The notes: a model not told the origin generated them from the sequence alone. A stretch of 64,000 nt of DNA from Thioclava sediminum (GCF_002020355.1 NZ_MPZV01000003.1:558001-622000), one strand, 5' to 3'. Shown: positions 8,706 to 18,874, counted from the first letter of the stretch. Numbers and translations are program-made.

Positions 8706-10205
8706 ATGAACGATCAGGCACAACGACCCGATGAGGGACAGCCCGGAAATTTGCCCGCAGAGGGCACCGCACTGCCCCATAATATCGAAGCGGAACAGCA
8801 ACTTCTGGGCGCGATCCTCACCAATAACGACATCTTCGACCGGATCGCATCCGTTATCAAACCGGAGCATTTCTACGAGCCGGTGCACCAGCGCATCTAC
8901 GAAGTCGCGGCGGCGAAGATCCAGAAGAACGCGCTCGCCTCGCCGGTGACGCTGAAAGCCTATCTCGAAGACGACGCGGGCCTTCAGGAACTGGGCGGCC
9001 CGGCCTATCTGGCGCGTCTGGCGGGGGCGGCGATCTCGGCCTATGCGGCGCGCGACTATGCGCTGATGATCTACGAGATGGCGGTGCGCCGCGGGCTGAT
9101 CGAACTGGGCCAGGATATCTCGTCGCGCGCGGGCAAGCCGCAGATCGACGACGACCCGAAGGAGCAGATCGCATCCGCCGAGCAGCGGCTTTACACCCTC
9201 GCGGAAGAGGGTCAGGCGCAGAAGGGCTGGACCTCGTTCCTGTCGGCTGTGACCGAGGCCGTGCAATCGGCCAACGCCGCCTATCAGCGCGACGGGGGGC
9301 TCGCCGGCGTCTCGACCGGGCTCGTCGATCTCGACAAGAAGCTCGGCGGCTTCCACCCGTCGGATTTGCTGATCCTTGCAGGGCGTCCCTCGATGGGGAA
9401 AACCTCGCTTGCGACCAACATCGCCTTCAATATCGGCAAGGCCTACAAGAAGGGCATGCGCCATGACGGGGTCGAGGGTGCGATCGAAGGCGGCGTGGTC
9501 GGGTTCTTCTCGCTCGAGATGAGCGCCGAACAGCTGGCCGCGCGTATTCTCTCGGAAGCCTCGGAAGTGCCCTCGGAGCGCATCCGCCGCGGCGACATGA
9601 CGGAGAGCGAATTCCGCCGCTTCGTCGAGGCCGCGAAGGCGCTGGAGAAATGCCCGCTCTATATCGACGACACGCCCGCCCTGCCGATCGGTCAGGTCGC
9701 CGCGCGCTGTCGCCGTCTGAAGCGGACGCATGGGCTCGACGTGGTGATCGTCGACTACCTGCAGCTGCTACGCGGCTCGGGCCGGGGCGACAACCGCGTG
9801 CAGGAGATCGGCGAGATCTCGATGGGTCTGAAGGCCATCGCGAAGGAATTGAACATCCCCGTGGTCGCGCTGTCGCAGCTGTCGCGGACGGTGGAAAGCC
9901 GCGAGGACAAGCGCCCGCAGCTCTCCGACCTTCGGGAATCGGGCTCGATCGAACAGGATGCCGACGTGGTGATGTTCGTCTATCGCGACGAATATTATCA
10001 CGAGCGTCTCAAGCCACCGGAAGACGACCCGAAATTCGCCGAGTGGATGCAGAAGGCCGAGCGCGTGCATGGCAAGGCCGAGGTGATCCTGGGCAAGCAG
10101 CGTCACGGGCCGATCGGCACGGTGGAATTGGCCTTCGAGAGCCAGTTCACGCGCTTCTCGGATCTGGCCAAGCCCTGGCAGGGCGACGGCAACGAAGGGT
10201 TTTGA
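8706..10205 (+). CDS. dnaB: Replicative DNA helicase DnaB
   Basis: 499 residues from ATG 8706. The N-terminal domain starts at PHNIEAEQQLLGAILTNND; the RecA-like ATPase domain follows with Walker A GRPSMGKTS (about residues 226-234), the B-motif region VVIVDYLQLL and the arginine-finger/H4 region RESGSIEQDADVVMFVYRDE. It forms the hexamer that unwinds DNA at the fork and recruits primase. There is no intein and the length is normal. Candidate DnaA boxes lie upstream. Confidence 0.98.
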   Translation: MNDQAQRPDEGQPGNLPAEGTALPHNIEAEQQLLGAILTNNDIFDRIASVIKPEHFYEPVHQRIYEVAAAKIQKNALASPVTLKAYLEDDAGLQELGGPAYLARLAGAAISAYAARDYALMIYEMAVRRGLIELGQDISSRAGKPQIDDDPKEQIASAEQRLYTLAEEGQAQKGWTSFLSAVTEAVQSANAAYQRDGGLAGVSTGLVDLDKKLGGFHPSDLLILAGRPSMGKTSLATNIAFNIGKAYKKGMRHDGVEGAIEGGVVGFFSLEMSAEQLAARILSEASEVPSERIRRGDMTESEFRRFVEAAKALEKCPLYIDDTPALPIGQVAARCRRLKRTHGLDVVIVDYLQLLRGSGRGDNRVQEIGEISMGLKAIAKELNIPVVALSQLSRTVESREDKRPQLSDLRESGSIEQDADVVMFVYRDEYYHERLKPPEDDPKFAEWMQKAERVHGKAEVILGKQRHGPIGTVELAFESQFTRFSDLAKPWQGDGNEGF

Positions 10206-10297
10206 GCGGGGCTTGGGGGCGCGGCCCCTACCCCTTACGGGTCTCTAGGTACGCCCGAACCGCCAGAGCTCTGGCACGTATAATCGAGCAGAAACGG

Positions 10298-10326
10298 AAA
10301 AAGGGGGGCGAACGCCCCCCTTTTTT
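10298..10326. terminator. Bidirectional terminator between dnaB and mrcA
   Basis: A5-G6 stem pairs with C6-T6 around a short GC-closed loop (10298-10326). It separates convergent dnaB (+) and the penicillin-binding protein gene (-). A separate 12-bp perfect palindrome, CCAGAGCTCTGG, lies just before it at 10263-10274. Confidence 0.9.
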
Positions 10327-10356
10327 AGTGTCTGTCGGTTGTGACGCGCGGCGCGC

Positions 10357-12924
10357 TCAGTAGAGGCCGCCTGCCGAGAGCGAGCCGAAATCGGCCTTCT
10401 TCTTCGGAATGACCTTTTGCTGGCCGGTCGAGGTGGTCACCGTGGTGGAGCCCGCATCGTCGCGTTCGCCCTGCGCAAACAGCGGCAGGTTCGAGCCCAT
10501 CGCGAAGCCGCCATCGACGACCAGCGAGCCGAGGCCCGACATGTCCTGACCGGGGCGCAGATATTCCGCCTGCACGAATTCGCCGGTGGCGGAATCCGAG
10601 AGACGCTCGCCGGTATAGCGGTTGAACTTCGCCCAGGTGCCGCCCGGCGGAACCTTGAACTTCGAGCCGCCGAATTCCTTGATCGCTTCACGCATGAACT
10701 CGTTGAACACCGGCACACAGAGCGTGCCGCCATAGGCGTGACGGCCCAGCGAGCGCGGGTTGTCGTAGCCCATGTAGCACGAGGCCACGATGTTCGAGCT
10801 GAAACCGGTGAACCAAACGTCCTTCGCGTCGTTGGTGGTGCCGGTCTTGCCCGCGATCGGAACCGGCAGATCGACGCCGTAGCCGGAGCCGCGCTTCACC
10901 ACGCCCTCCATCAGCGAGATCATCTGATAGGCGGTGATCGGGTCGATGATCTGGTCGCGGTGGCTGACGATCTTCGGCCCCTGCCCCTCGGGCAGGTTCG
11001 GATCCTCGCAATTGGCGCAGCTGCGCTGGTCGTGGCGGTAGATCGTGCGGCCGTAGCGGTCCTGCACGCGGTCGACCAGCGTCGGCTCCACCCGCTCGCC
11101 GCCATTGGCGAACATCGCATAGGCCGAGATGAGGCGGAACATCGTCGTTTCCTGCGCGCCGAGCGCATTGGCGAGGAACTGGCGCATATGGTCGTAGACG
11201 CCGAATTTCTCGGCATAGGCCGCGACCGTCTCCATGCCGATTTCCTGCGCGATCCGGATCGTCATCAGGTTCCGCGAATGCTCGAGGCCGGTGCGCATCG
11301 GCGTCGGGCCGTAATATTTGTTCGACGCGTTCTTCGGACGCCACATGCCTTGGGGCGTGTTGATCTCGATCGGCGCGTCGACCACGATCGTCTCGGGCGA
11401 GAAGCCGGAATCCAGCGCCGCCGCATAGACGAAGGGTTTGAAGTTCGAGCCCGGCTGGCGCATCGCCTGCGTGGCGCGGTTATAGACCGAGGACTGATAC
11501 GAGAAGCCGCCCTGCATCGCCAGCACGCGGCCGGTATTCACGTCCATCGCCATGAAGGCGCCTTCGACCTTCGGCACCTGGCGCAGCGTCCAGCGGATGA
11601 AGGAGCCGTCGCTATCCTTCGTCATCGCGCGGACCTCGACGACGTCGCCGGTCTCCAGCAGGTCCTGCGCCTGTTTCGCGCGCGGACCGAGCTTGCCGTC
11701 ATCCTTCAGCTTGCGCGCCCAGGTCACATCCTCGGGCGGGATCCAGTGGCCGTCTTTGTCTTCCTCGATGCCTTCGATGCCGATGCGGGCCGAGCCGCCT
11801 TCGAAGCCCAGCACCACAGCCGGGTGCCAGCCGTCGATGTCGCGCGGGGCTTTCGCGGTCGAGACATCGGAGAGCGCGGCGCGCCAGTCGGCCTCGTTCT
11901 TCAGCTTGTCCTCGGCGATCTTCGCCCCGGTGCCGCGCCAGACGCCCTGCTCGCGGTCGTATTTCTCCAGCGCATGTTGCAGCGCCTTCGTCGCATGGGA
12001 TTGCAGATCGGGGTTCACGGTCGCGCGGATCGTGAGGCCGCCGCCAAAGAATTCCTCTTCGCCGAAGCTCTTCGACAGCTGACGGCGAATTTCGTCGGTG
12101 AAATAGTCGCGCGGCGGAAGCTGCGCACGGAACGGGGCGTAATCGCCGTTCTGCACGGATTTCAGCGGCTTGTTCTGCTCCGCCTCCATCGTCGCCTTGT
12201 CGATCCGGCCGTCCTCGTACATCCGGCGGAGCACGTAGTTGCGGCGCTCTACGGCGGTCTTGTAGTCGCGCACGGGATGCAGATCGGCAGGCTTCTTCGG
12301 CAGTGCCGCGAGATAAGCGGCCTCGCCCACCGTCAGATCGGCGAGCGGCTTGTTGAAATAAGTCTGCGCGGCAGCGGCGACCCCGTAGGAGTTCTGCCCG
12401 AGATAGATTTCGTTGAGGTAGAGCTCGAGAATGCGGTCCTTGCTCAGCACATGCTCGATGCGCGAGGACAGGATCAGTTCCTTGATCTTGCGCTCCACCG
12501 AGCGGTCTGCGGAGAGAAGCAAGTTCTTCGTCACCTGCTGGGTGATCGTCGAAGCGCCGCGCACGTCGCGCCCGCCCGACTTCACGGCCGTGAACATCGC
12601 CGCCGCGATCCCGCGCGGGTCGAAACCGGGGTGGATGTAGAAGTTCTTGTCCTCGGCCGAGACGAAGGCGCCCTTCACCCGGTCGGGAATGTCGCGGATC
12701 GGCACGAAGAGGCGGCGCTGCTCGGCGAATTCGTCGATCAGGCGGCCGTCGCCGTTATAGATGCGCGAGATGGTCTTGGGGCGGTATTGCGCAAGCTGGT
12801 CATAGCTCGGCAGATCGCGCGAATAGATCCAGAAGATCGCCCCGATGGTGAGCGCGGCAAAGAACAGCCCGGTCACAACCCAGGAAAACACGCCGCCGAT
12901 CGAGCCGAGAATGAAACGGATCAC
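10357..12924 (-). CDS. mrcA: Penicillin-binding protein 1A (bifunctional transglycosylase/transpeptidase)
   Basis: 855 residues from GTG 12924, chosen because AAGGGG lies seven bases upstream and VIRFILGSIGGVFSW begins the membrane anchor; an ATG at 12996 exists without a ribosome site. One N-terminal membrane helix is followed by the GT51 glycosyltransferase domain (DKNFYIHPGFD, ASTITQQVTKNLL), an OB-like insert and the transpeptidase domain with SxxK in PGSNFKPF (about residue 493), SxN-type HSRN and KTGT near 690. It polymerises and cross-links peptidoglycan in the periplasm. The amidase gene amiC is directly upstream on the same strand, so the two may share a transcript. Confidence 0.96.
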   Translation of the reverse strand: MIRFILGSIGGVFSWVVTGLFFAALTIGAIFWIYSRDLPSYDQLAQYRPKTISRIYNGDGRLIDEFAEQRRLFVPIRDIPDRVKGAFVSAEDKNFYIHPGFDPRGIAAAMFTAVKSGGRDVRGASTITQQVTKNLLLSADRSVERKIKELILSSRIEHVLSKDRILELYLNEIYLGQNSYGVAAAAQTYFNKPLADLTVGEAAYLAALPKKPADLHPVRDYKTAVERRNYVLRRMYEDGRIDKATMEAEQNKPLKSVQNGDYAPFRAQLPPRDYFTDEIRRQLSKSFGEEEFFGGGLTIRATVNPDLQSHATKALQHALEKYDREQGVWRGTGAKIAEDKLKNEADWRAALSDVSTAKAPRDIDGWHPAVVLGFEGGSARIGIEGIEEDKDGHWIPPEDVTWARKLKDDGKLGPRAKQAQDLLETGDVVEVRAMTKDSDGSFIRWTLRQVPKVEGAFMAMDVNTGRVLAMQGGFSYQSSVYNRATQAMRQPGSNFKPFVYAAALDSGFSPETIVVDAPIEINTPQGMWRPKNASNKYYGPTPMRTGLEHSRNLMTIRIAQEIGMETVAAYAEKFGVYDHMRQFLANALGAQETTMFRLISAYAMFANGGERVEPTLVDRVQDRYGRTIYRHDQRSCANCEDPNLPEGQGPKIVSHRDQIIDPITAYQMISLMEGVVKRGSGYGVDLPVPIAGKTGTTNDAKDVWFTGFSSNIVASCYMGYDNPRSLGRHAYGGTLCVPVFNEFMREAIKEFGGSKFKVPPGGTWAKFNRYTGERLSDSATGEFVQAEYLRPGQDMSGLGSLVVDGGFAMGSNLPLFAQGERDDAGSTTVTTSTGQQKVIPKKKADFGSLSAGGLY

Positions 12925-13091
12925 AGATACACCCCTTGCCTCGGGGCAGATCACCCCATCGCGCCAGCCTATACATCGCGCCTTCGTGACGGTCAAAGTA
13001 ATGTGCGCTCACGCTTCCGAGAAGACTCCGCATGGTCACAATCCCGCTCAATGGGCGGATGACCGCGCGTCAGACCGGGAACAAAACGCGA

Positions 13092-14306
13092 TTACTGGCG
13101 CAAAAGCTTCGCTTCCGCCGCATCGCCCTGCGCCCATGTTTCGACGCCTTTCGTGATCGCCTCGGCCATTCGTGCGCGCCAATCGGGATCCTTGAGCCGC
13201 GCGCGATCGGCGGGCGACGACAGGAAGCCCAGCTCCACGAGGACCGAAGGGATATCGGGCGATTTCAGCACCGAGAAATTCGCGCCCTGCACCGGGCGTT
13301 TGTGCATATGCAACCCCGCGCCCTTGATCGCGCCCGCCAGCACCTGCGACAGCCGGACCGAGCGCGGCTGCGTATCGCGCCGCGCCAGATCGACGAGGAT
13401 ATGTGTGATCGCATCGCCCTGCCCGTTCAGATCGACGCCCGCGAGGATATCGTCGCGGTCATGGCGCTGCACGAGCTTGCGGGTCGCTTCCGTTTCGGCG
13501 TGATCGTCGAGCCGGTAGATGGTGGAGCCCGTCGCCTTCCCCTCAGCGATGGAATCGGCATGGAGCGAGATGAAGATATCCGCGCCCGACGCCCGCGCAA
13601 CGGTCACGCGGGTTTCGAGCGGCACGAACACGTCCTGATCTCGGGTCATCACAACCTGCATCCCCGCCCGGCGCATCGCATCCCGCAGCTGCCGTGCGAA
13701 GCCCAGCACGATATCGGCCTCATGCGCGCCGCCATCCTCCGCCCCCGGATCGATGCCGCCATGGCCGGGATCGAGCACGACTTTCAGCGGTCGCGTCCCG
13801 TCCTGACGGCGATGCGGCGCGACGGTCGGCGCGGGTTGCGGCAGATCCCACAGGGCGGAATCGGCGGCGCCCTTGCGCGGGGTGAACTTCGCCGCCGGCA
13901 CCTGCGCCAGCGTCAGCGCGATCTCGGGGTTGCCCTTGGTGCGCTCTTCCGAGGTAACGAGGCGCATCGGATGAGCCAGCTCGGCCACCATCCGCGACCA
14001 GCCGGGCCGGAACTTGCCCCAGCGCAGCCCTTTGATCGCATCGCTGCCCTTGAGCAGGGTTTCCGGCGGGTTGGCCCCGAAATTCACCTCGCGGAAGTCG
14101 ATGACCAGCCGGTAGGGATCGGCCAGCAGAAAGGCGCGATACGGCACGGGCTGACTGATGCCGAGCGTGATCGCGACCTTATCGCCGCTTTGCGCGATCT
14201 GGCTGCGCTCGGGCGCATATTGCGCCAAGGCCGACAGGTCCTGCGCCCGCGCAGGCAGAGCCAGCGCGAGAGACATCGCGAGAAGAAGAATGAACCGCCC
14301 GATCAT
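13092..14306 (-). CDS. amiC: N-acetylmuramoyl-L-alanine amidase with AMIN domain
   Basis: 404 residues from ATG 14306 (MIGRFILLLAMSLALALPARA is a clear signal peptide; the open frame upstream is not conserved). A periplasm-targeting AMIN domain (about residues 35-130) precedes the zinc-dependent Amidase_3 domain from about 170: DPGHGGIDPGA carries the first zinc histidine, the E of HEADIVL the second ligand, and ISLHADS the third; LVELGFLSS has the catalytic glutamate. It cleaves the peptide from muramic acid during daughter-cell separation. mrcA follows 167 bases downstream. Confidence 0.94.
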   Translation of the reverse strand: MIGRFILLLAMSLALALPARAQDLSALAQYAPERSQIAQSGDKVAITLGISQPVPYRAFLLADPYRLVIDFREVNFGANPPETLLKGSDAIKGLRWGKFRPGWSRMVAELAHPMRLVTSEERTKGNPEIALTLAQVPAAKFTPRKGAADSALWDLPQPAPTVAPHRRQDGTRPLKVVLDPGHGGIDPGAEDGGAHEADIVLGFARQLRDAMRRAGMQVVMTRDQDVFVPLETRVTVARASGADIFISLHADSIAEGKATGSTIYRLDDHAETEATRKLVQRHDRDDILAGVDLNGQGDAITHILVDLARRDTQPRSVRLSQVLAGAIKGAGLHMHKRPVQGANFSVLKSPDIPSVLVELGFLSSPADRARLKDPDWRARMAEAITKGVETWAQGDAAEAKLLRQ

Positions 14307-14418
14307 ACGCGCCCCGTTTTTATGCGCTTTCGTTTTGCGGGCACTATAGCGGCCGCGTTCGCGTGGAGCAAAGGGCGAATGGGCACGTTGGCGCGGGCGC
14401 CCAGCCACCGACGAGGCG

Positions 14419-14445
14419 GCGCGCCCACCCAAGGGTCGGGCGCGC
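14419..14445. repeat. GC-rich hairpin in amiC-aminotransferase gap
   Basis: GCGCGCCC (14419-14426) pairs with GGGCGCGC (14438-14445), extended by ACCC/GGGT around an AA loop with one bulged C. There is no T-run. On the reverse strand it resembles the left end of the two-copy repeat at 32528 and 44907. The surrounding 153-bp gap holds nothing else recognisable. Confidence 0.5.
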
Positions 14446-14459
14446 CCCTCATCGCAACC

Positions 14460-15599
14460 TCAGCGGTTCTCCATGAAGCTCCGCAGCCGCTTGATCCCCT
14501 CGGCGACCCGCTCGGGGCTTTGCGCATAGGAAAAGCGGATGGTCTGCGCGCCGCGATGGGGGTCGAAATCCATCCCCGGCGTGACCGCCACCCCGACGCT
14601 CTCGAGGATTTCCGCGGCGAAAGCGGCGCTATCCTCAGTCAGCTCCGACACGTCGGCATAGAGGTAGAACGCCCCATCGGGCGGCGCGATCCGGGTGAAG
14701 CCCATCTTCGGCAGCTCTTCGAGCAGCATCTGGCGGCTCTGCCCGTAGCGCGCGACATTCTCGGCCATCTCGTCGAGGCTCTCCAGCGCGCCCAGAGCCG
14801 CCACCTGGCTCGCATGGGGGGCGCAGATGAACATGTGCTGCGCGAGACGTTCCACGGTGCGCAGATGGCTTTCCGGCACCACCATCCAGCCCACGCGCCA
14901 GCCCGTCATCGAGAAATATTTCGAGAAGGAATTGATCACGAAGACGTCGTCGGAAATCTCCAGCGCCGAGACCGCACGGCCCTCATATTGCAGCCCGTGA
15001 TAGATTTCGTCCGAGATGAAAGCGATGTCGCGGGCCTGACAATGCTCGATCAGCGCCTGCAGCTCCGGCTTGCCCAGCATCGTGCCCGACGGGTTGCCCG
15101 GCGAGGCCACGATCAGCCCGGCCAGATCGTCCGGGATTTCCTCGGGCGTCGGCTGGTAGCGGTTCTGCGCCTCGGTCGGAATGCCCACCGGCTCGATCGA
15201 AAGCGCCTTGAGGATCTGGCGGTAGCTCGGATAGCCCGGCTCGCCCAGCCCCACCTTGTCGCCCACATCGAACAGCGCCGTGAAGGCCAGCTGGAACGCC
15301 CCGGAAGAGCCCGACGTGATGACCACCCGCGCAGGATCCAGATCGATGTCGTACCAACGCTTGTAGAGCTTCGCGATCCCCTCGCGCAGATAGGGCAGCC
15401 CCAACGCCACCGTGTAGCCCATCGGCTGGCTCTCCAGCGCTTCGGCCAGACGGCGCTTGGCGGCTTTCGGCGCGGAGGTACCCGGCTGGCCCACTTCCAT
15501 ATGCACGATGTCGCGGCCCGCAGCCTCCGCCTCTGCCGCCATGCGCAGCACATCCATCGCGATGAACGGTTCCACCTGCCCGCGTTTCGACTGCCGCAT
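14460..15599 (-). CDS. Class I/II pyridoxal-phosphate aminotransferase
   Basis: 379 residues, starting at ATG 15599 with AAGGAG upstream. Fold type I features are present: SSGAFQLAF near the cofactor phosphate, VASPGNPSGT, DEIYHGLQYEG, the Schiff-base lysine in NSFSKYFSMTGWRVGW (about residue 227) and IRFSYAQS with the carboxylate-binding arginine. Close relatives are annotated as aspartate or broad amino-acid aminotransferases; the substrate cannot be fixed from sequence. It is the first of a minus-strand run with amiC and mrcA, but the 153-bp gap with a hairpin argues for separate units. Confidence 0.9.
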   Translation of the reverse strand: MRQSKRGQVEPFIAMDVLRMAAEAEAAGRDIVHMEVGQPGTSAPKAAKRRLAEALESQPMGYTVALGLPYLREGIAKLYKRWYDIDLDPARVVITSGSSGAFQLAFTALFDVGDKVGLGEPGYPSYRQILKALSIEPVGIPTEAQNRYQPTPEEIPDDLAGLIVASPGNPSGTMLGKPELQALIEHCQARDIAFISDEIYHGLQYEGRAVSALEISDDVFVINSFSKYFSMTGWRVGWMVVPESHLRTVERLAQHMFICAPHASQVAALGALESLDEMAENVARYGQSRQMLLEELPKMGFTRIAPPDGAFYLYADVSELTEDSAAFAAEILESVGVAVTPGMDFDPHRGAQTIRFSYAQSPERVAEGIKRLRSFMENR

Positions 15600-15803
15600 C
15601 CTGCCAACTCCTTGCCGCTTGAGATTTCGCCCAAGGGGTTAGGCCGAAGCCGCCCGAGCGTCAATGCGGCGTCACTGCACGCATATGTCGCCGCGCGCCA
15701 CCAGATGAAGCCGCGCCCTGCGCGCTAACGCCCTCTTGATCCCGCGCGCCCGAGCGGTCAGGTTGCTTGCGAACCAACAGGACCCGATCCAAAGGATACG
15801 CCC

Positions 15804-16574
15804 ATGCTCCGCACGCTTCTGGCCGCGACCGCCTTCGCCGCGCTCGCCACGGCCGCCCCGCTCACACCGGCAGCCGCGCAGGATTTCGACTTCGCCAACA
15901 TGTCCGACAGCCAGAAATCCGCATTCGGTGACGCCGTGCGCGAGTACCTGATGGCCAATCCGCAGGTTCTGGTCGAGGCGATCAACGAGTTGGAAGCCAA
16001 GCAGCAGGCGCAGCAGGCCGATAACGACAAGCAGCTGATCAAGACCAATGCGAAGGATATCTTCGAGGACGGTTATAGCTGGGTCGGCGGTAATCCCGAT
16101 GGCGACATCACCGTCGTCGAGTTCATGGATTACAAATGCACCTACTGCAAAAAAGCCTATGACGAGGTCTCGGACCTGATCTCGAAAGACGGCAATATCC
16201 GCTTCATCGTGAAGGAATTCCCGATCCTCGGGCAGCAGTCGGAACTGGCGGCGCGTTTCGCGGTCGCGACGAAGCAGATCGACGGCGACGACGCCTATGC
16301 GAAGATGCACGACACCCTGATGAAGGCGCGCGGCAATCTCACCGTCGAGAGCCTGAGCCAGATCGCCAAGGATCAGGGCCTCGATCCCGATCCGATCCTC
16401 AAGCAGATGAACGACGACTCCGTGACCGAGGTTCTGCGTCAGAACTACCAGCTCGCGCAGCGCATGGCGATTTCGGGCACGCCCGCCTTCGTCATCGGCG
16501 GGCAAATGCTGCGCGGTTACGCGCCGGAAGCGGCAATGGCGAAAATGGTTGCCGAGGAGCGTCAATCCGAGTGA
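15804..16574 (+). CDS. Periplasmic DsbA-like thiol:disulfide interchange protein
   Basis: 256 residues with an N-terminal signal peptide (MLRTLLAATAFAALATAAPL, cleavage after AAAQA-like site near residue 25). A predicted helical segment rich in Gln (about 55-75) precedes a thioredoxin-fold domain whose active site is CTYC (residues 112-115) in DYKCTYCKKAYDEV. The cis-proline region is SGTPAFVIGG. This matches the Com1/ScsC-like DsbA family, which oxidises or isomerises cysteine pairs in exported proteins. The ribosome site is AAAGGATA, and a terminator follows at 16635. Confidence 0.9.
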   Translation: MLRTLLAATAFAALATAAPLTPAAAQDFDFANMSDSQKSAFGDAVREYLMANPQVLVEAINELEAKQQAQQADNDKQLIKTNAKDIFEDGYSWVGGNPDGDITVVEFMDYKCTYCKKAYDEVSDLISKDGNIRFIVKEFPILGQQSELAARFAVATKQIDGDDAYAKMHDTLMKARGNLTVESLSQIAKDQGLDPDPILKQMNDDSVTEVLRQNYQLAQRMAISGTPAFVIGGQMLRGYAPEAAMAKMVAEERQSE

Positions 16575-16634
16575 CCTTCACCTGAAGAACGCCGCGCAAG
16601 GCGTTTTTCGGATTAAGATTTTCAAGATTGCGAG

Positions 16635-16670
16635 CGCCGTCCGGGTTCATCACGATCCGGGCGGCGTTTT
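16635..16670 (+). terminator. Intrinsic terminator after the DsbA-like gene
   Basis: Ten-base-pair stem (16635-16644/16657-16666, one T-G pair) followed by TTTT at 16667-16670. Confidence 0.8.
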
Positions 16671-16758
16671 CATGTCCTTTACCGTGAGAGTCCGAAGTTT
16701 TCACCTCTTAGGGGGCCGTTAATGGATCGCGCGTAGCCTGCTCTCGAAAAGGACTGTG

Positions 16759-17055
16759 ATGCGACTCGAATTGCTGCTTATGACCCTCTCGGTGCTCTGC
16801 GCACCAATCGCCGCCCTCGGCATGCTGCCAGAGGACCAAGCGGGGCTGTACCTCGTCGTCGTCCCACCCTGGCGCGCCGCCGATCAGGTGATCGCCGCCG
16901 CAGGGGCGCACCCGGTGGGACCGGTGCGCGCGCCCTTGGGGGAATTCGCGACAGCAGATGCGCCGGGCACGCTCGCCCGGCTGCGGGCGGCGGGTGCATG
17001 GGTCGTTCTCGACGCTAAGAAAATGGCCTGGCTCTGCGGGGCGGCCGAGATTTGA
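16759..17055 (+). CDS. Small membrane/secreted protein of unknown function upstream of the chemoreceptor
   Basis: 98 residues from ATG 16759 (AAAAGGA upstream; a GTG directly before it is the alternative). Residues 1-22 form a hydrophobic segment that may be a signal peptide or anchor. The remainder is Ala/Val-rich ([20 protein letters not shown], then [14 protein letters not shown]). I recognise no family. Its stop lies 10 bases before the chemoreceptor start, so the two are very likely co-transcribed and perhaps functionally linked. Confidence 0.7.
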   Translation: MRLELLLMTLSVLCAPIAALGMLPEDQAGLYLVVVPPWRAADQVIAAAGAHPVGPVRAPLGEFATADAPGTLARLRAAGAWVVLDAKKMAWLCGAAEI

Positions 17056-17065
17056 GGGACCTCTG

Positions 17066-18811
17066 ATGATTGACGGGAACACCGCTGGGCCGACCACTGT
17101 GCAAGCGCCACAAAAAGACGCGCATATGCGCCAGGTGCGGAAATTGCTGGCCTTCGGGACAGTCGCCATGGCCGCCATCGTCACGGCAACCGCCTATCTG
17201 GTGGGCACGGCCTTCCTCGTGGCCAGCGTGACCGCCTGGGTCTTCGCCTCTGCCGCTCTGCTCGGGTGGCGGATGCGCGATCGGCGGCGCGGCAACACCA
17301 TCCTCGCGCAAGGGGTGATCGGCCAGGCCGTGGCCCTTACCGCTGCGCTCTCCGGCCATCCGTGGCAAATCGATGCGCACCTTTCGTTTTTCGCGCTGAT
17401 GGCCGTGCTGATCGTGATGGTCGACAACCGCGCGATCTTCTTCGCCGCCGCGACTGTGGTGGTGCATCACCTCGCGCTCTCGGTCCTGATGCCCAGCCTG
17501 ATCTATCCCAGCGCGGATATCTGGGAAAATGTCTCGCGCTCGCTTTTCCACGGTGCGACCGTCGCCATCGAAACGGCGGTGCTCGTCTATGCCGTGCTCA
17601 ACCGCCGCCGCATGGAAAGCTCGATGGAAGAGCGCGTGGCAGAGGCGATCGACGCCACCGCCCAAGCCGACGAAGCCCGTCGCCAAGCGGAGGGAGAGAC
17701 CACGCGCGCCCAGCAGATGCAGGACGCCGCGAGCGAAGCCGCCCAAAAGGCAGAGGCGCTGCGCGTCGATGCGGAACGCAACGCGCGTGAAGTCGAAGAA
17801 GCGACCCGCCTCGCCCGCCTGGCCGAAGAGGATCTCGCCCAGGAACGTGCCGAAACCACGGCGCGCCAGACTCGCGTCGTCGAAGCACTCGAAATCGCGC
17901 TGCAGCAACTCTCGCGCAAGGACCTCAAGGCCCGGCTCGGTGAGGTGGATGCGGATTACGCGGGGCTCGCCGTCAATTTTAACACGGCGATTGAGCAACT
18001 CGAAGGCGCCATCGCCCTCGTCACCGGCCACAGCGTCGACATCCGCCAACAGATCGGCGAGATCAGCGCTGCCTCGGCCGCGCTCTCCACCCGGGCTGAG
18101 AAGCAATCGGGCACCCTTGCCGACGCAGCCGCCTCGCTCAACGAATTGACCTCCTCGGTGCAATCGGGCGCGAAAATGGCAGCCGAAGCTGCGAGTGCGG
18201 CCAGCAATGCGGAAACCGTCGCCAAGGAAAGCGCTGCGGTGGTCAGCGAGTCGATCCGCGCGATGAACGAAATCGAAACCAGTTCGAAACAGATCGAGCG
18301 CATCACCTCGGTGATCGACGATATCGCTTTCCAGACCAACCTCCTTGCGCTCAACGCTGGTGTGGAAGCTGCCCGCGCAGGTGAGGCCGGTCGCGGCTTC
18401 GCCGTCGTCGCCTCTGAAGTGCGAGACCTCGCGCAGCGCTCCTCCGCCTCCGCAAAAGAGATCACCGCACTGATTGAAGCCTCGGGCCAACAGGTCAGCA
18501 CCGGCGTCGAACTCGTCAGCAAGACCGTCGCCTCGCTCGAAGGCATCGTTAAATCGGTCGAAGAGATTTCACAGCGCGTCGCCCAGATGGCGCGCTCCTC
18601 CGAGGAGCAGTCCCGCACCCTCGCAGCGATCAACGGTTCGGTCGAACAGCTCGACCACGCCACCCGCCAGAATGTCGCGATGTTCGAAGAAACCACCGCT
18701 GCGAGCAAAATGCTCGACGACCTCGCCGAGGCGCTCCGCGAAGCCGTGACGCAATTCTCGACCTCCCCCGCTGTGATTGAGGACCAAGACGCGCTTCCGC
18801 GGGCGAGCTGA
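17066..18811 (+). CDS. Methyl-accepting chemotaxis protein with multi-pass membrane input domain
   Basis: 581 residues from ATG 17066. Five or six hydrophobic segments (about residues 28-175, including a [18 protein letters not shown] stretch) replace the usual periplasmic sensor, so the signal is probably sensed in or through the membrane. A long Ala/Glu-rich coiled coil (185-310) leads to the MCP signalling domain, whose hairpin tip [20 protein letters not shown] is intact. [20 protein letters not shown] completes the CheA/CheW contact region. No C-terminal pentapeptide for CheR is evident (ends ALPRAS). No che genes are nearby, so it is an orphan receptor. Confidence 0.92.
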   Translation: MIDGNTAGPTTVQAPQKDAHMRQVRKLLAFGTVAMAAIVTATAYLVGTAFLVASVTAWVFASAALLGWRMRDRRRGNTILAQGVIGQAVALTAALSGHPWQIDAHLSFFALMAVLIVMVDNRAIFFAAATVVVHHLALSVLMPSLIYPSADIWENVSRSLFHGATVAIETAVLVYAVLNRRRMESSMEERVAEAIDATAQADEARRQAEGETTRAQQMQDAASEAAQKAEALRVDAERNAREVEEATRLARLAEEDLAQERAETTARQTRVVEALEIALQQLSRKDLKARLGEVDADYAGLAVNFNTAIEQLEGAIALVTGHSVDIRQQIGEISAASAALSTRAEKQSGTLADAAASLNELTSSVQSGAKMAAEAASAASNAETVAKESAAVVSESIRAMNEIETSSKQIERITSVIDDIAFQTNLLALNAGVEAARAGEAGRGFAVVASEVRDLAQRSSASAKEITALIEASGQQVSTGVELVSKTVASLEGIVKSVEEISQRVAQMARSSEEQSRTLAAINGSVEQLDHATRQNVAMFEETTAASKMLDDLAEALREAVTQFSTSPAVIEDQDALPRAS

Positions 18812-18847
18812 CGACTACCCCGGCTCAATAGCCGGAGCGCCCGAGTC

Positions 18848-18874
18848 GCCAGCGGCGAGGACCATGCCGCTGGC
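18848..18874. repeat. Perfect hairpin downstream of the chemoreceptor
   Basis: GCCAGCGGC (18848-18856) and GCCGCTGGC (18866-18874) are exact complements around a nine-base loop. There is no T-run. It may stabilise the mRNA 3' end ahead of the true terminator at 18954. Confidence 0.55.

Noticed and set aside
10417-13062. 881-codon plus-strand frame opposite mrcA
   Set aside because: Shadow of the penicillin-binding protein; repetitive His/Arg/Ala content and no recognisable motif.
13032-15728. 898-codon plus-strand frame opposite amiC and the aminotransferase
   Set aside because: It spans two well-supported genes and their gap; codon pattern follows the real genes on the other strand.
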